A DNA stretch of 64,000 bases, taken from assembly GCF_009192945.1 (NCBI RefSeq), contig NZ_NSET01000019.1, positions 1-64,000 of the forward strand. Reading direction: 5' to 3'. Within the stretch, counting starts at the first letter, position 1. The number at the start of each line of letters is the position of its first letter. Under the pieces are notes generated by a model. That model had not been told where the DNA came from and did not search any database. It saw only the letters and a program-made list of their open reading frames with translations. Below, piece after piece: positions 42,194 through 51,870 of the stretch. The stretch is from Xanthomonas maliensis (GTDB lineage: Bacteria; Pseudomonadota; Gammaproteobacteria; Xanthomonadales; Xanthomonadaceae). The translations under genes were made by a program, and so were the position numbers.

Positions 42194-42253
42194 GGGTCCC
42201 GGGTCTCGGGTCCCGGGTCCCGGCTCCAACCGGGTCCCGAGTCCCGGCTCCAA
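42194..42253 (+). repeat. Heptad array ending at the tldD stop codon
   Basis: Four units (GGGTCCC, GGGTCTC, GGGTCCC, GGGTCCC), then CCCGGCTCCAA, two more units (GGGTCCC, GAGTCCC) and a second CCCGGCTCCAA that touches the tldD stop. The head is CTTTTGCTCTCC. Confidence 0.88.
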
Positions 42254-43699
42254 TCACGCCTGCGTCCCGCCAACGGTGATGCCGTCGATCAACAGCGACG
42301 GCTGACCGACGCCCACCGGCACGCTCTGGCCATCCTTGCCGCACACGCCCACGCCCTCGTCCAGAGCCAGGTCGTTCCCGATCATGCGGACCTTCTGCAT
42401 GGTCTCCGGACCATTGCCGATCAGGGTGGCGCCCTTGACCGGTGCAGTGACCTTGCCGTCCTCGATCAGATAGGCCTCGGTGGCCGAGAACACGTACTTG
42501 CCGCTGGTGATGTCGACTTGGCCGCCACCGAAGTTGACCGCGTAGATGCCCTTCTTGACCGCGCGGATCATCTCCTGCGGGTCGTGTTGGCCGGCGCGCA
42601 TGTAGGTGTTGGTCATGCGCGGCATGGTCAGGTGGGCGAAGGACTCGCGCCGGCCGTTGCCGGTCGGCGCCACGCCCATCAAACGGGCGTTGTGGGTGTC
42701 CTGCATATAGCCGACCAGCACGCCATCTTCGATCAACGTCGTGCACTGGCTGGGAGTGCCCTCGTCGTCGATGTTGAGCGAGCCGCGCAGGCCGGCCAGG
42801 GTGCCGTCATCGACGATGGTCACGCCCTTGGAAGCGACGCGCTCGCCGATACGGCCGGCATAGACACTGGTGCCCTTGCGGTTGAAGTCGCCCTCCAGGC
42901 CATGTCCCACCGCCTCATGCAGCAGCACGCCCGGCCAACCGGGGCCGAGCACCACCGGCATCACGCCGGCCGGTGCCGGCACCGCGTCCAGATTGACCAG
43001 GGCCTGGCGCAGCGCTTCGCGCGCGAAGGCTTCCGGACGGCCGTCGGCGAACAGTTCGGCGTAGCCGTAACGACCACCGCCGCCGGCGTAACCGGATTCG
43101 CGCCGTCCGGCATGTTCGACGATCACCTGCACGTTCAAGCGCACCAGCGGGCGGACGTCGGCCGCCAGCACGCCATCGCTGCGGGCGATCAGTACCGTGT
43201 CCACGCCTCCGGACAGACTGACCATCACCTGCTTGACGCGCGGGTCGCTCGCCCGCAGGGTCTGGTCGATCTGCCGCAGCAGCTCCACCTTGGTGGCGTT
43301 GTCCATACCATCGACCGGGTCGCTGGCCGGATACAGCGCGCGGCCATTGCCGCGTACCAAGGCGCGGCTTGACTGCGCACCGCCTTCGCGTGAGATCGCC
43401 CGCGCCGAGCGCGCCGCTTCCAGCAAGGCATCGCGATGGATGTCGTCGGAATAGGCAAAGCCGGTCTTCTCGCCGGCGATCGCGCGCACGCCCACGCCTT
43501 GCTCGATGGAATGGGCGCCGTCCTTGACGATGCCGTCCTCCACGCTCCAGCTCTCGCGGCGCGAATGCTGGAAATACAGATCGCCGAAGTCGATGCCGGG
43601 GCCCAGCAGGGCACCGAAGGTTCGATCGAGGTGGCCGGCATCCAGGCCGGAGGGAAGCAGCAGCCGGGACTCGGCAAGTGAGAGCGTGTTGTCGGTCAT
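42254..43699 (-). CDS. tldD: Metalloprotease TldD
   Basis: 481 aa from [10 protein letters not shown], equal in length to the E. coli protein. The zinc motif HEAVGH is at H261, E262 and H266, within [20 protein letters not shown] in pieces. Other family blocks: [29 protein letters not shown] and the ending [22 protein letters not shown], which includes the late cysteine ligand. It forms the catalytic half of the TldD/TldE complex. It is on the same strand as pmbA but separated from it by darP on the other strand. Confidence 0.96.
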   Translation of the reverse strand: MTDNTLSLAESRLLLPSGLDAGHLDRTFGALLGPGIDFGDLYFQHSRRESWSVEDGIVKDGAHSIEQGVGVRAIAGEKTGFAYSDDIHRDALLEAARSARAISREGGAQSSRALVRGNGRALYPASDPVDGMDNATKVELLRQIDQTLRASDPRVKQVMVSLSGGVDTVLIARSDGVLAADVRPLVRLNVQVIVEHAGRRESGYAGGGGRYGYAELFADGRPEAFAREALRQALVNLDAVPAPAGVMPVVLGPGWPGVLLHEAVGHGLEGDFNRKGTSVYAGRIGERVASKGVTIVDDGTLAGLRGSLNIDDEGTPSQCTTLIEDGVLVGYMQDTHNARLMGVAPTGNGRRESFAHLTMPRMTNTYMRAGQHDPQEMIRAVKKGIYAVNFGGGQVDITSGKYVFSATEAYLIEDGKVTAPVKGATLIGNGPETMQKVRMIGNDLALDEGVGVCGKDGQSVPVGVGQPSLLIDGITVGGTQA

Positions 43700-43796
43700 A
43701 GGGTCAGGATGGGGCCCGCGCCGCGAGCGCACAAGTCGTCCGCCTGAATCGCCGGCATCGCTATCATCGATCGTCCCCATTCGCTGCCTCCCACGC

Positions 43797-44558
43797 ATGA
43801 AGCTCACTGCCCACGTCTTGGATGGCCACACGCTGGATATCCGCCCTGCGCCACCCGAGCGCGCGTGGATGGATGCCACCCACCAACGCTACGCCTATCG
43901 CTGCCTGCCGCTGAGCGTGGCCAACACCCATGGCTGGGAGCTGTTGTGCCAGGCGGGCTTCAGCGCGGAGTGGAGCGGTGGCGATAGCCTGGACGCGGTG
44001 ACTATCCGCAACGACGACGGTGCCGTCGCGCCGGCGATCAGCCACTTCGGCTACGGCGTGCTGACCTTTCACGTGCCCTGCCTGTTCCGGACCGACGAGG
44101 GCATCGATCTGTTCGTCACCGGACCGCTCAACCGCCCCAAGGACGGCATCGGCGCGCTCAGCGGCCTGGTCGAAACCGATTGGAGCCCGCATACCTTCAC
44201 GATGAACTGGCGCTTCACCCGGCCCGGCCGGGTGCGCTTCGATGCGGGCGAGCCGTTCTGCCATCTGTTCCCGCTGCCGCGGCAGTTGATCGCGCAGGTG
44301 CAGCCGCGTTGGCAATTGCTCTCGGAGGCACCGCCGCTGGAGCAGCAGCACGCCGCGTGGAGCCAGCGCCGCAACGATTTCCTGCAGCAGTTGCCCGACC
44401 CCGAGTCCGACGCAGCGCGCGAACAATGGCAGCGCGACTACTTCCGTGGCACGCCTGGGCCGGCGCAGCCCGCCGTGGCTGGCCATCGCAGCCGCCTGCG
44501 GTTGCCGCGCTTCACCCGCCTGGACGGCGCCGACGCAGACACTGCGCCGAGCGAGTAG
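43797..44558 (+). CDS. Conserved hypothetical protein, DUF6065-like
   Basis: 253 aa from the ATG at 43797. I recognise the DUF6065 pattern from memory: [39 protein letters not shown] and [15 protein letters not shown]. It has no signal peptide or membrane segment and no catalytic motif that I know. The function is unknown; some homologues sit in oxygenase or natural-product settings, but here it is embedded in the conserved tldD-yhdP block on the opposite strand. Convergent with yhdP, with only nine bases between the stops. Confidence 0.7.
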   Translation: MKLTAHVLDGHTLDIRPAPPERAWMDATHQRYAYRCLPLSVANTHGWELLCQAGFSAEWSGGDSLDAVTIRNDDGAVAPAISHFGYGVLTFHVPCLFRTDEGIDLFVTGPLNRPKDGIGALSGLVETDWSPHTFTMNWRFTRPGRVRFDAGEPFCHLFPLPRQLIAQVQPRWQLLSEAPPLEQQHAAWSQRRNDFLQQLPDPESDAAREQWQRDYFRGTPGPAQPAVAGHRSRLRLPRFTRLDGADADTAPSE

Positions 44559-44567
44559 GCCTGGCGC

Positions 44568-47500
44568 TCAGCGGGTCTGGCGCGCCGGGGCTGCCGGCTT
44601 GGTCGACGGCCGTTCGCGCGCTTCGCGCTCGACCACGTCCACCTGCGGCTCCTTCCACGGCCCGGTGACGTGGTAGGTCTTGGCACCGATGGAGCCCAGC
44701 GGCTTGCCGAGTACCGCATTGGCGGCGGCGCCGACGGCAGCACCCACCGGCCCGCCCGCCACCGCGCCGACCACCGTCAGCAGGTTGCCGGCTTTCGGAT
44801 TCACGTCCACGGTCTGGTCGAAGGTCTGCGCGCGCAGGTCGGTCTGGCCACGGATGGCGATATCGGCCGCCGGGCCTTCGATACGGATGGCGTCGGTGCG
44901 GGCGAACCCTCCGCCGAAGCGCACCTCGCCCTCCAACCGGTTGAAGGCCAGTCCCTTGGAGAAGAAATCGCGGAAGTCGAACATCAGCCGGCGCGGCAAT
45001 TGCGCCACGCTGAGCAGGCCCAGCACGCGACCGGCCCCCGGTTCGACCTCCAGCAACTGGCCATTGCGCACGTTGACCTTCAGGTTGCCCTCCAGCGATC
45101 CCAGCTCGAACCCGGTAGGCGCGCCCTGCCAACCAGCGTTGAGCTCCAGCTGGCCTTCACCGCCGCGCAATTGCCCACCCAGGGTCAGGTTCTGCAGCAG
45201 GTTGCCGAGATTGCGGCTATCCACGCGTGCAGACAATCGCGTGCTGGCCGCCGCACCCTTGCCGCGCCAGGCACCGGTCAGGCCGATGGCCTGGTCGTCG
45301 GAGCGCAGCTGCAGCTGATCGACCTGCATGCCGTCGGTGAGTCGGCTGCTGCGCAAGGTCGCCGCACCAAAGTGCATCTTGTCCACCCGCAGATCGGCGA
45401 TATCCAGCGACAACGGCGGGATCGACGCCGGGTCGAACTCGGCCACCGCCTGTCGCGCCGGCGCCGGCAGCGCACCGGCAAGCGGATCGCTCGGTTCGAC
45501 CACCTCGGCGGCGGCGGGGGCCACGGTTGGCTGCCAGTACACGCGGCGCAGCTGTCCCTGGACGGTGCCGCCGTCAGCATTGGGAACCGTCAGTTGCCCC
45601 GCCAGCGACGGACCCTCGAGAGTGACATCGACCGCATCGCGGGTGGGCCGCAAGCGCAGGCGGGTCTGCGGAAACACGCCGCCGATCATCAACAGCTTGT
45701 CAGCCTGTACGTCCACCTGCTGCAACGGCATCGCGTCGTCCTTATTGGCGGCGGGCTGCCCAGGCAGCGGCGGTGTCTGCGGTTCGCTGCTGCCGCGCGC
45801 CAGGCCGATCCAGTCGATCGCATCCAGCGAGGCCGCCCGGCCCGTCACCACCAGGCCGTTGACCGGCGGGCGTTCGGTCACGGTGTCGGTTCCCAACACC
45901 ACCCGCACGCCGGTCTGGTCGCCGCGACTGGTGGCCTTCAGCGCCACCAGCGTCCCGAACGCGACATCGATATCACCCTCGCCCAAGGGCAACGCGACCT
46001 TGACGCGCGTCGGTAGCGGCCGGCTGGCCGGCTTGTCGAGCGGGGCCGGCAAGTCCAGCGTCGTGCCGGTCAGGTCAGAGCGCAACGTGAGTTGCGTGGG
46101 CGGGTCCGGCTGACCGACCGCGTCCAACGGCACATCCACGCCCACCTGCCAGGGCGCGCTGCCATGCACGTAGGGCTGCAACCAACGCATCTGCGGCGCA
46201 CGGTCGAACAGCTCCTTGGCATCGAGGGTGGCATCGAGCCTCGCCTCGAAGGCATGGCTCGGGTCCTGCACGCCATCGCCGGCCCGCAGCGACAGATCGC
46301 CGCTGCGGCCCTGTCGCTGCACCGACAGTCCCTCGGCGGTGAAGCCGCTGTCGCGGTAGTCGGCGCGGCCGCTGACCTGGGTGAAGGCCAGATTCCACCG
46401 CGCATCGGCCAGGGTGGCGCCCTGCAGCGCCACGGTGCCGCCCAGATGGCCGCCGGCGCCGTGATCGCGCAGCGGGCGCAGCAGATCGAAGCTGACGCTC
46501 GCCGGTCCGGCGGCGCTGAGATTGCGCAAGGTGTCGCCATAGCGGGCCTGCAACGGGCTGCGTCGCAGCATCGTCAGCAACTGCCCGGCATCGGCCTGGG
46601 TATTGGCACGCACATACAGCCCCAAGGTCGCGAAGCTTGGAATCCCCGCTTCCATCTGCGCGATCGGAACGCCGGCCAGATTGCCATTGCCCTGCAGCGT
46701 GAATCCATTGCCGATGAAGCTGAGGTCCGCCTGCACCTGCTCCATCGCCGGCCAGTCTGGCTGGAAACGGATCACCCCGTCGCGGATATGACCGAAGGCT
46801 TCGAAGCGGCCGTCGTTGTTGTCGAACGGCCAGTCGTCCAAATCGCCGCTGACCAGCCCGGTGCCGCCGGTCACCACGCCGCCGGCGACCGCCATGTCCA
46901 GCCAATCGATGGCCGCCTTGCTCATCTTGGAGTGAATCCAGAATCGGCGTGCCACCGGCAGTGCGGCATCGTCCAATTGCGCCGCCAGGCCAATCCGCGG
47001 CCGCGTGCCGTCATTCTGGAACCACAGCCCGCCGCGGACATTGGCGCCATAGTCGGTGCCCTGCACGCGCAAGGCCGGGGTGGCGACCTGCCAGCCGTCG
47101 CCTTCGCGCCAACCCACGATCTTGCCGGCCAATTGCAGTTCGTGCACTTGGCCGAAGCCGCTGGGCCAATCGAAACGCAGGCGTGCCTGCGGCGACGGCT
47201 CCAGTTCCACGCCCTGGGCATCGCCGTCGAAGCGACCGCGCAGTCCGCTCAGTCCCGGCGACTGCCCGACTGGCAGGAACGCCAGCTCCTGCAACGCCCC
47301 CTGCACCTGCACCGCGCCGCCTTGCTGGCCGGCCACCTGCAGGTCGGCCACGCGCAGCTGCGGCTTGGCCAGGCTCAACCAATGCCGCAAACCAGGCGAC
47401 AGCTGATCGCTGAGCGCGGCCAGACCAATCAACCCAGACAGATCCAGCGAGCGTGCCGCGAGCGTGTAACGCGCCCCCCCGGTCATGCGGATCCCGTCCA

Positions 47501-48464
47501 GCGCCTGTACCTGGCCCGCGCGGGTGGTCCGCAACAACGGCGCATCCACTTGCCAGCCAGCGGCGGTCGTCCGCCAGCGCGCCCTGGCCTGCAGCCGATC
47601 CAGCGTCAACGTGCGGCGCGCGGTGTCTTCCGGCAACGGGGCGCCGGACAGGCGTAGCTGGCGCAGATCCGCATCGACGGTCATTCCAGCAATGCGTCGC
47701 GCACGCAAATCCGCCCAGGCCTGCAGCCGGCCGGTACCGCCCTCCACGCGTACGCCCGCAGCCTGCAACAGGCTAGACCAGGGCGCCAATGCCGCGGGAT
47801 CGGCTTCGAAGTACGCCTGACCGTCGCCACTGTCGCGCTCGAAGGACAGCACGGCGGTCAGCGGCGCGCTGGCCGGGTCGATCCAGCCACGGCTACCCGC
47901 CTGCACGGTCGAACCGCGGACACGTAGTCGCAAGTCGATGCGTGGCAGCGTGGTGTTCATCCCCAGCGACGGCGCCACCACCTGCAGCCGCCCGTTGACG
48001 ACCTGGATTTCTCCCAGTCGACGCAAGGCCTCCAGCGGATCGCCTTGCCCGCCGCTTGGCAGTCCACGCACCGACCAGGTGCCATCGTCGCTGCGTTGCA
48101 AGGTCAGCGCCGGACCGCGCAGACGTATCTCGGTCAACGCACGGCCTGGCAGCAGGCCGGAATACATGGCAACCAGCACCTCCGCCTGGCCAACCCGCAC
48201 CTCGCCTTGCGGGCCGATCCGCAGGCCGTCCATCTGCAACAACGGGCCGCGCCGGGTCCACTCGGTTCGCAGTGCATCGAAGCGGATCGGCTGGCCGGCA
48301 CGCTGGCTGAGCCAGTCGGCGATCTGTTGCGGATGCTGCTCGGCCAGCGGCAGCGCCTGGCTGAGTCCTCCCACCAACAGTGCGATCGCCACTAACGCGA
48401 GCGCGAGCGCGGTAAGCGCATAGCGGCGAAGCAGACGGAGACGGCGGCGCAGCGGTGTTGGCAT
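44568..48464 (-). CDS. yhdP: AsmA-like envelope protein YhdP
   Basis: 1298 aa. A single N-terminal membrane helix (YALTALALALVAIALLVGGL), then a very long periplasmic beta-rich region of the DUF3971/AsmA-like type, with ADWLSQRAGQPIRFDALRTEW near the start and the family's C-terminal segments (RLEGEVRFGGGFARTDAIRIEGPA in pieces, NPKAGNLLTVVGAVAGGPVGAA). In E. coli, YhdP, TamB and YdbH are bridge-like proteins thought to move phospholipids to the outer membrane. Length fits E. coli YhdP. The maf-rng-yhdP-tldD order is also as in E. coli. Confidence 0.94.
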   Translation of the reverse strand: MPTPLRRRLRLLRRYALTALALALVAIALLVGGLSQALPLAEQHPQQIADWLSQRAGQPIRFDALRTEWTRRGPLLQMDGLRIGPQGEVRVGQAEVLVAMYSGLLPGRALTEIRLRGPALTLQRSDDGTWSVRGLPSGGQGDPLEALRRLGEIQVVNGRLQVVAPSLGMNTTLPRIDLRLRVRGSTVQAGSRGWIDPASAPLTAVLSFERDSGDGQAYFEADPAALAPWSSLLQAAGVRVEGGTGRLQAWADLRARRIAGMTVDADLRQLRLSGAPLPEDTARRTLTLDRLQARARWRTTAAGWQVDAPLLRTTRAGQVQALDGIRMTGGARYTLAARSLDLSGLIGLAALSDQLSPGLRHWLSLAKPQLRVADLQVAGQQGGAVQVQGALQELAFLPVGQSPGLSGLRGRFDGDAQGVELEPSPQARLRFDWPSGFGQVHELQLAGKIVGWREGDGWQVATPALRVQGTDYGANVRGGLWFQNDGTRPRIGLAAQLDDAALPVARRFWIHSKMSKAAIDWLDMAVAGGVVTGGTGLVSGDLDDWPFDNNDGRFEAFGHIRDGVIRFQPDWPAMEQVQADLSFIGNGFTLQGNGNLAGVPIAQMEAGIPSFATLGLYVRANTQADAGQLLTMLRRSPLQARYGDTLRNLSAAGPASVSFDLLRPLRDHGAGGHLGGTVALQGATLADARWNLAFTQVSGRADYRDSGFTAEGLSVQRQGRSGDLSLRAGDGVQDPSHAFEARLDATLDAKELFDRAPQMRWLQPYVHGSAPWQVGVDVPLDAVGQPDPPTQLTLRSDLTGTTLDLPAPLDKPASRPLPTRVKVALPLGEGDIDVAFGTLVALKATSRGDQTGVRVVLGTDTVTERPPVNGLVVTGRAASLDAIDWIGLARGSSEPQTPPLPGQPAANKDDAMPLQQVDVQADKLLMIGGVFPQTRLRLRPTRDAVDVTLEGPSLAGQLTVPNADGGTVQGQLRRVYWQPTVAPAAAEVVEPSDPLAGALPAPARQAVAEFDPASIPPLSLDIADLRVDKMHFGAATLRSSRLTDGMQVDQLQLRSDDQAIGLTGAWRGKGAAASTRLSARVDSRNLGNLLQNLTLGGQLRGGEGQLELNAGWQGAPTGFELGSLEGNLKVNVRNGQLLEVEPGAGRVLGLLSVAQLPRRLMFDFRDFFSKGLAFNRLEGEVRFGGGFARTDAIRIEGPAADIAIRGQTDLRAQTFDQTVDVNPKAGNLLTVVGAVAGGPVGAAVGAAANAVLGKPLGSIGAKTYHVTGPWKEPQVDVVEREARERPSTKPAAPARQTR

Positions 48465-48654
48465 TCAGGACGGGTGTTCGGGGATCAGGAAAGGCGATGG
48501 CAACGCAACGATGGCCTTTCCAGCAGACGACCCGAGCGAGCACGGCGCGTCCGTTCCGGCGACCGGCACGAGCCGTCCTTTTTACTCCATTGCCCTCCAC
48601 TCACGCATGAAGCGGCGATCGGCACATCTCGCGGCCGCGCCCGCTTCCGTCCGC

Positions 48655-50154
48655 TCACAGCAGCACCACGTCGAACTGCTCCTGCAGATACTGGTCGTCG
48701 GACTGGAAACGGATGCTCTTGCCGAGGAACTCTTCCAGTTCGGCGACCGCGGCCGACTCCTCGTCGGTGATCCGCGCCACCACCTTGGACGAGGCGATCA
48801 CCAGCAGGCGCGCTGCATCGAACTGGCGGACCGCGCGGGTGATCTCGCGGAAGATTTCGTAGGTCACCGTCTCGGCGGTCTTGACCGTGCCACGACCGCC
48901 ACAGTGGCCGCAGGTCTCCGACAGCTGCCGCTCCAGGCTTTCGACGGTGCGCTTGCGGGTCATCTCCACCAATCCCAGTGGCGAGAACTCGTACACCGTG
49001 GTCTTGGCATGGTCGCGCGCCAGCGCCTTTTCCAGCGTGCGCAGCACCTGCCGGCGGTGCTCGGGGTCGTCCATGTCGATGAAATCGATGATGATGATGC
49101 CGCCCAGATTGCGTAGCCGCAGCTGCCGGGCCACGGCCTGTGCCGCCTCCAGGTTGGTGCGGAACACCGTCTCTTCCAGGTTGCGCTGGCCGACGAACGA
49201 ACCGGTATTGACGTCGATGGTGGTCATCGCCTCGGTCTGGTCGATCACCAGATAGCCGCCGGACTTCAACGGCACCTGTTTGTCCAGTGCGCGACCGATC
49301 TCGTCTTCCACTCCGTACAGATCGAAGATCGGTCGATCGCCGGTGTACAGCTCCAGGCGCTCGGCCAGCACCGGCATGTACTTGGCGACGAAAGCCTGGA
49401 GTTGGGCGAAGGTCTCGTTGGAATCGACCTTGACCTTTTCGACATCGCGGCGGATCAGATCGCGCACGGCGCGCAGCGGCAGGCTCAGGTCCTCGTAGAT
49501 GATGCTGCACGACTGGCCCTCGCGGCCGCGGCGCTCGACCACGTTCCAGACCCGCGACAGATAGGCGATATCTTCGGCCAATGCCTCGGCGGGCTGGCCT
49601 TCGGCATTGGTGCGGATGATGTAGCCGAAGCCGCCATGCTGGGCAGAGACTTCGCTGACGATGGTCTTCAACCGCAGCCGTTCGGCTTCGTCTTCGATCC
49701 GCGCCGATACCCCCACCACCTTGGACTGCGGCAGCAAGACCAGATAGCGCGAGGGAATGCTGATCTGGGTGGTCAGCCGCGCCCCCTTGGTACCGATCGG
49801 ATCCTTGACCACCTGCACCACGATGTCCTGACCATCGCGCAGCAGCTCGACGATGGGCACCGAGGCCATGGGCGGCGGCGGGATCGGCGTCTCTTCGGTG
49901 TCGACCGCGCTGGCAGGCGCCGGGGCCGGGCGGACCACGTCGTTGGCGTGCAGGAACGCAGCGCGCTCCAGGCCAACCTCGACGAAGGCCGCCTGCATGC
50001 CCGGCATCACCCGCTGCACCTTGCCCTTGTAGATGTTGCCGACCACCCCGCGACGCCAGCCGCGCTCGATATGCAGTTCCTGCAGCATGCCGTTCTCGAT
50101 CACCGCCACGCGAGTTTCGCGCGGGGTGACGTTGACCAGGATCTCTTCCGACAT
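48655..50154 (-). CDS. rng: Ribonuclease G
   Basis: 499 aa from [19 protein letters not shown]1 RNA-binding domain (GNIYKGKVQRVMPGMQAAFVEVG in pieces), then the 5' sensor and DNase-I-like regions with catalytic DVNTG (TIDVNTGSFVG) and the second aspartate in IIIIDFIDM. The zinc-link cysteines are C415 and C418 (CGHCGGRG). It lacks the long C-terminal degradosome scaffold of RNase E, so it is RNase G. It matures the 5' end of 16S rRNA. Between S1 and the catalytic part is a Pro/Ala-rich insertion (RPAPAPASAVDTEETPIPPPP). The start overlaps the maf stop by one base (TGATG). Confidence 0.95.
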   Translation of the reverse strand: MSEEILVNVTPRETRVAVIENGMLQELHIERGWRRGVVGNIYKGKVQRVMPGMQAAFVEVGLERAAFLHANDVVRPAPAPASAVDTEETPIPPPPMASVPIVELLRDGQDIVVQVVKDPIGTKGARLTTQISIPSRYLVLLPQSKVVGVSARIEDEAERLRLKTIVSEVSAQHGGFGYIIRTNAEGQPAEALAEDIAYLSRVWNVVERRGREGQSCSIIYEDLSLPLRAVRDLIRRDVEKVKVDSNETFAQLQAFVAKYMPVLAERLELYTGDRPIFDLYGVEDEIGRALDKQVPLKSGGYLVIDQTEAMTTIDVNTGSFVGQRNLEETVFRTNLEAAQAVARQLRLRNLGGIIIIDFIDMDDPEHRRQVLRTLEKALARDHAKTTVYEFSPLGLVEMTRKRTVESLERQLSETCGHCGGRGTVKTAETVTYEIFREITRAVRQFDAARLLVIASSKVVARITDEESAAVAELEEFLGKSIRFQSDDQYLQEQFDVVLL

Positions 50155-50726
50155 CAATGCACTCCGAAGGCAGCAAGCAGTTGCGAGGTATGGAACAACG
50201 GCAATCCCATCACACCGGAATAGCTGCCGGCCAGATGGGTGATGAAGCACTCGGCCTGGCCCTGGATCGCGTAGCCGCCCGCCTTGCCCATCGGCTCGCC
50301 GCTGTCCGCATAGCGGCGGATCTGGGTCGGCTCCAGAGCGGCGAAGCTGACCTGGGATGCCACCAGCGTCTGCAGGGGCTGCCGCTGCGCTGCCACCAGC
50401 ACGACCGCGGTGAGCACCTGATGGGTCTGCCCGGACAACAGGGTCAGCATCGCCTCCGCCTCGTCAGCGTCGGCCGGCTTGCCGAACACCCGTTGGCCGA
50501 ACACCACTTCGGTGTCGGCACCGAGCACCACCGCCTGCGGATCGCTCGCCAGCACCTGGGCCAGGCCCGCCTGCGCCTTGTCCAGCGCGACGCGCTGAAC
50601 GTAGTACTCGGGTGTCTCGGCGGCCGCGCGCACCTCCGGCACATCCAACGCAAGCGTTTGAAAGGGAACCTCCAGGCGCTGCAGCAGCGCCTGGCGACGA
50701 GGAGAACGGGAGGCGAGATAGAACAT
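50154..50726 (-). CDS. maf: Maf-type nucleoside triphosphate pyrophosphatase (YhdE group)
   Basis: 190 aa. Maf signature at the start ([20 protein letters not shown]) and the catalytic [11 protein letters not shown] with its key aspartate, then [19 protein letters not shown] and [11 protein letters not shown]. The position next to rng and yhdP identifies the YhdE group, which hydrolyses dTTP and UTP and possibly modified nucleotides. It is translationally coupled to rng. Confidence 0.94.
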   Translation of the reverse strand: MFYLASRSPRRQALLQRLEVPFQTLALDVPEVRAAAETPEYYVQRVALDKAQAGLAQVLASDPQAVVLGADTEVVFGQRVFGKPADADEAEAMLTLLSGQTHQVLTAVVLVAAQRQPLQTLVASQVSFAALEPTQIRRYADSGEPMGKAGGYAIQGQAECFITHLAGSYSGVMGLPLFHTSQLLAAFGVH

Positions 50727-50851
50727 GCCCCCAGCATACCTGTTGGCCCACCTGCTCTGCTCTTCCGACCGTTGGCCGCAACCGCACGCATCGGCTCACA
50801 GCTCATTCATCGCGTCCACAACACCCTCAGCGCACAGACACGGAGGATCCC

Positions 50852-51586
50852 ATGCGCACTACCCTCACCCCGCTGTTGCTGGCCCTGTCCCTCGCCACCG
50901 GAGTCGCCATGACCGCCCATGCCCAGACCACACCGAGCTACGCGTTGCCCAGCGATGGCACCTTGCTCAATGTGTCGACGGAGGCAGAAGCCAAGCGTGT
51001 CCCGGACATCGCCACGCTATCGGCTGGCGTGGTCACCCAAGCCAGCGATGGCAATGCCGCGATGCGGCAGAATGCCGAGCAGATGAGCAAGGTGATGGCT
51101 GCGGTGAAGGCGGCCGGTATTGCCGACAAGGACGTGCAGACCAGCGGCATCAATCTCAGCCCGCAGTACACCTACAAGCAGAACGAAGCGCCACGGATCA
51201 ACGGCTACGAGGCGCGCAACAGCGTCACCCTGAAGGTGCGCGACATCACCCGGCTGGGCAAGGTGCTGGATGCGCTGGTCGCCCAGGGTGCCAACGACAT
51301 CAACGGACCCAGTTTTTCGATCGACCAGCCCGAGCCGGTCTACGACGAGGCGCGGGCTGCCGCATTGAAGAAGGCACAGGCACGGGCGGAGACTTACGCC
51401 AAGTCGCTGGGACTGAAGGTGCGTCGCATCGTCAGTATTTCCGAGGGCCGCAGTGGCGGCGTCCGCCCGATGGTGATGATGGCGTCGGCGATGCGCTCGG
51501 CCAAGGCGGAAATGGATACACCGGTCGCCCCTGGCGAAAGCACCTTGTCGATCAACCTGGACGTCACGTTCGAACTGGGACGTTGA
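50852..51586 (+). CDS. Exported SIMPL domain protein (DUF541)
   Basis: 244 aa from the ATG at 50852, with GGAGG eight bases before it. Signal peptide (LLLALSLATGVAMTAHAQ), then the SIMPL domain: VSTEAEAKRVPDIATLSAGV, NAEQMSKVMAAVKAAGI, VQTSGINLSPQYTYKQ, GYEARNSVTLKVRD and AAALKKAQARAETYAKSLGLKV. E. coli YggE, a periplasmic protein linked to oxidative stress, belongs here. Molecular function unknown. It is the first gene of the patch between maf and rlmH. Confidence 0.92.
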   Translation: MRTTLTPLLLALSLATGVAMTAHAQTTPSYALPSDGTLLNVSTEAEAKRVPDIATLSAGVVTQASDGNAAMRQNAEQMSKVMAAVKAAGIADKDVQTSGINLSPQYTYKQNEAPRINGYEARNSVTLKVRDITRLGKVLDALVAQGANDINGPSFSIDQPEPVYDEARAAALKKAQARAETYAKSLGLKVRRIVSISEGRSGGVRPMVMMASAMRSAKAEMDTPVAPGESTLSINLDVTFELGR

Positions 51587-51756
51587 GCGAGAGTGGCGCA
51601 GCCATCTTTTGCTCGAGGTGGCTGCCCCCTACGCAGAAAGGGCCCTAATAGAGACCTGGAAACTCAATCAAACATTGGTTGCGCCAACCACCACCATCTC
51701 CACAAGTGCCGGACGACACATGCTTCGTAACTGAATTGGCAAATCAGGCACTTTGT

Positions 51757-51797
51757 GCTTAAAAAAACATAAAAAACAAAGAAAATTATCTTTAAGC
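51757..51797. promoter_or_regulatory. Strongly AT-rich tract upstream of the second Oar-like gene
   Basis: Inverted arms GCTTAAA (51757-51763) and TTTAAGC (51791-51797) enclose an A-rich stretch with no C-rich stacking, striking in this GC-rich DNA. It is 75-115 bases before the start codon and is the likely promoter or UP-element region. Confidence 0.45.
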
Positions 51798-51833
51798 GGG
51801 CTCATCTGCGTCCTAGGATCGGTGTCAGCGTAA

Positions 51834-51849
51834 CGTCACATCCGTGACG
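51834..51849. promoter_or_regulatory. Inverted repeat just upstream of the second Oar-like gene
   Basis: CGTCAC-ATCC-GTGACG, ending 21 bases before the ATG. It may be an operator or a small leader hairpin; compare the different palindrome in a similar place before the first Oar-like gene. Confidence 0.4.
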
Positions 51850-51870
51850 GCGCTCTTTCTGGAGAGAGAG

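Larger units (their letters stand above)
41916..42253. other. Repeat-rich intergenic region between darP and tldD
   Basis: About 340 bases without a gene, holding two more heptad arrays (42080-42107 and 42194-42245). The spacers between the arrays (41916-42060 and 42109-42175) match nothing I recognise. Confidence 0.7.

Noticed and set aside
41882-42253. Tandem repeats considered as a CRISPR array
   Set aside because: Units are seven bases with no unique spacers between them and no cas genes nearby.
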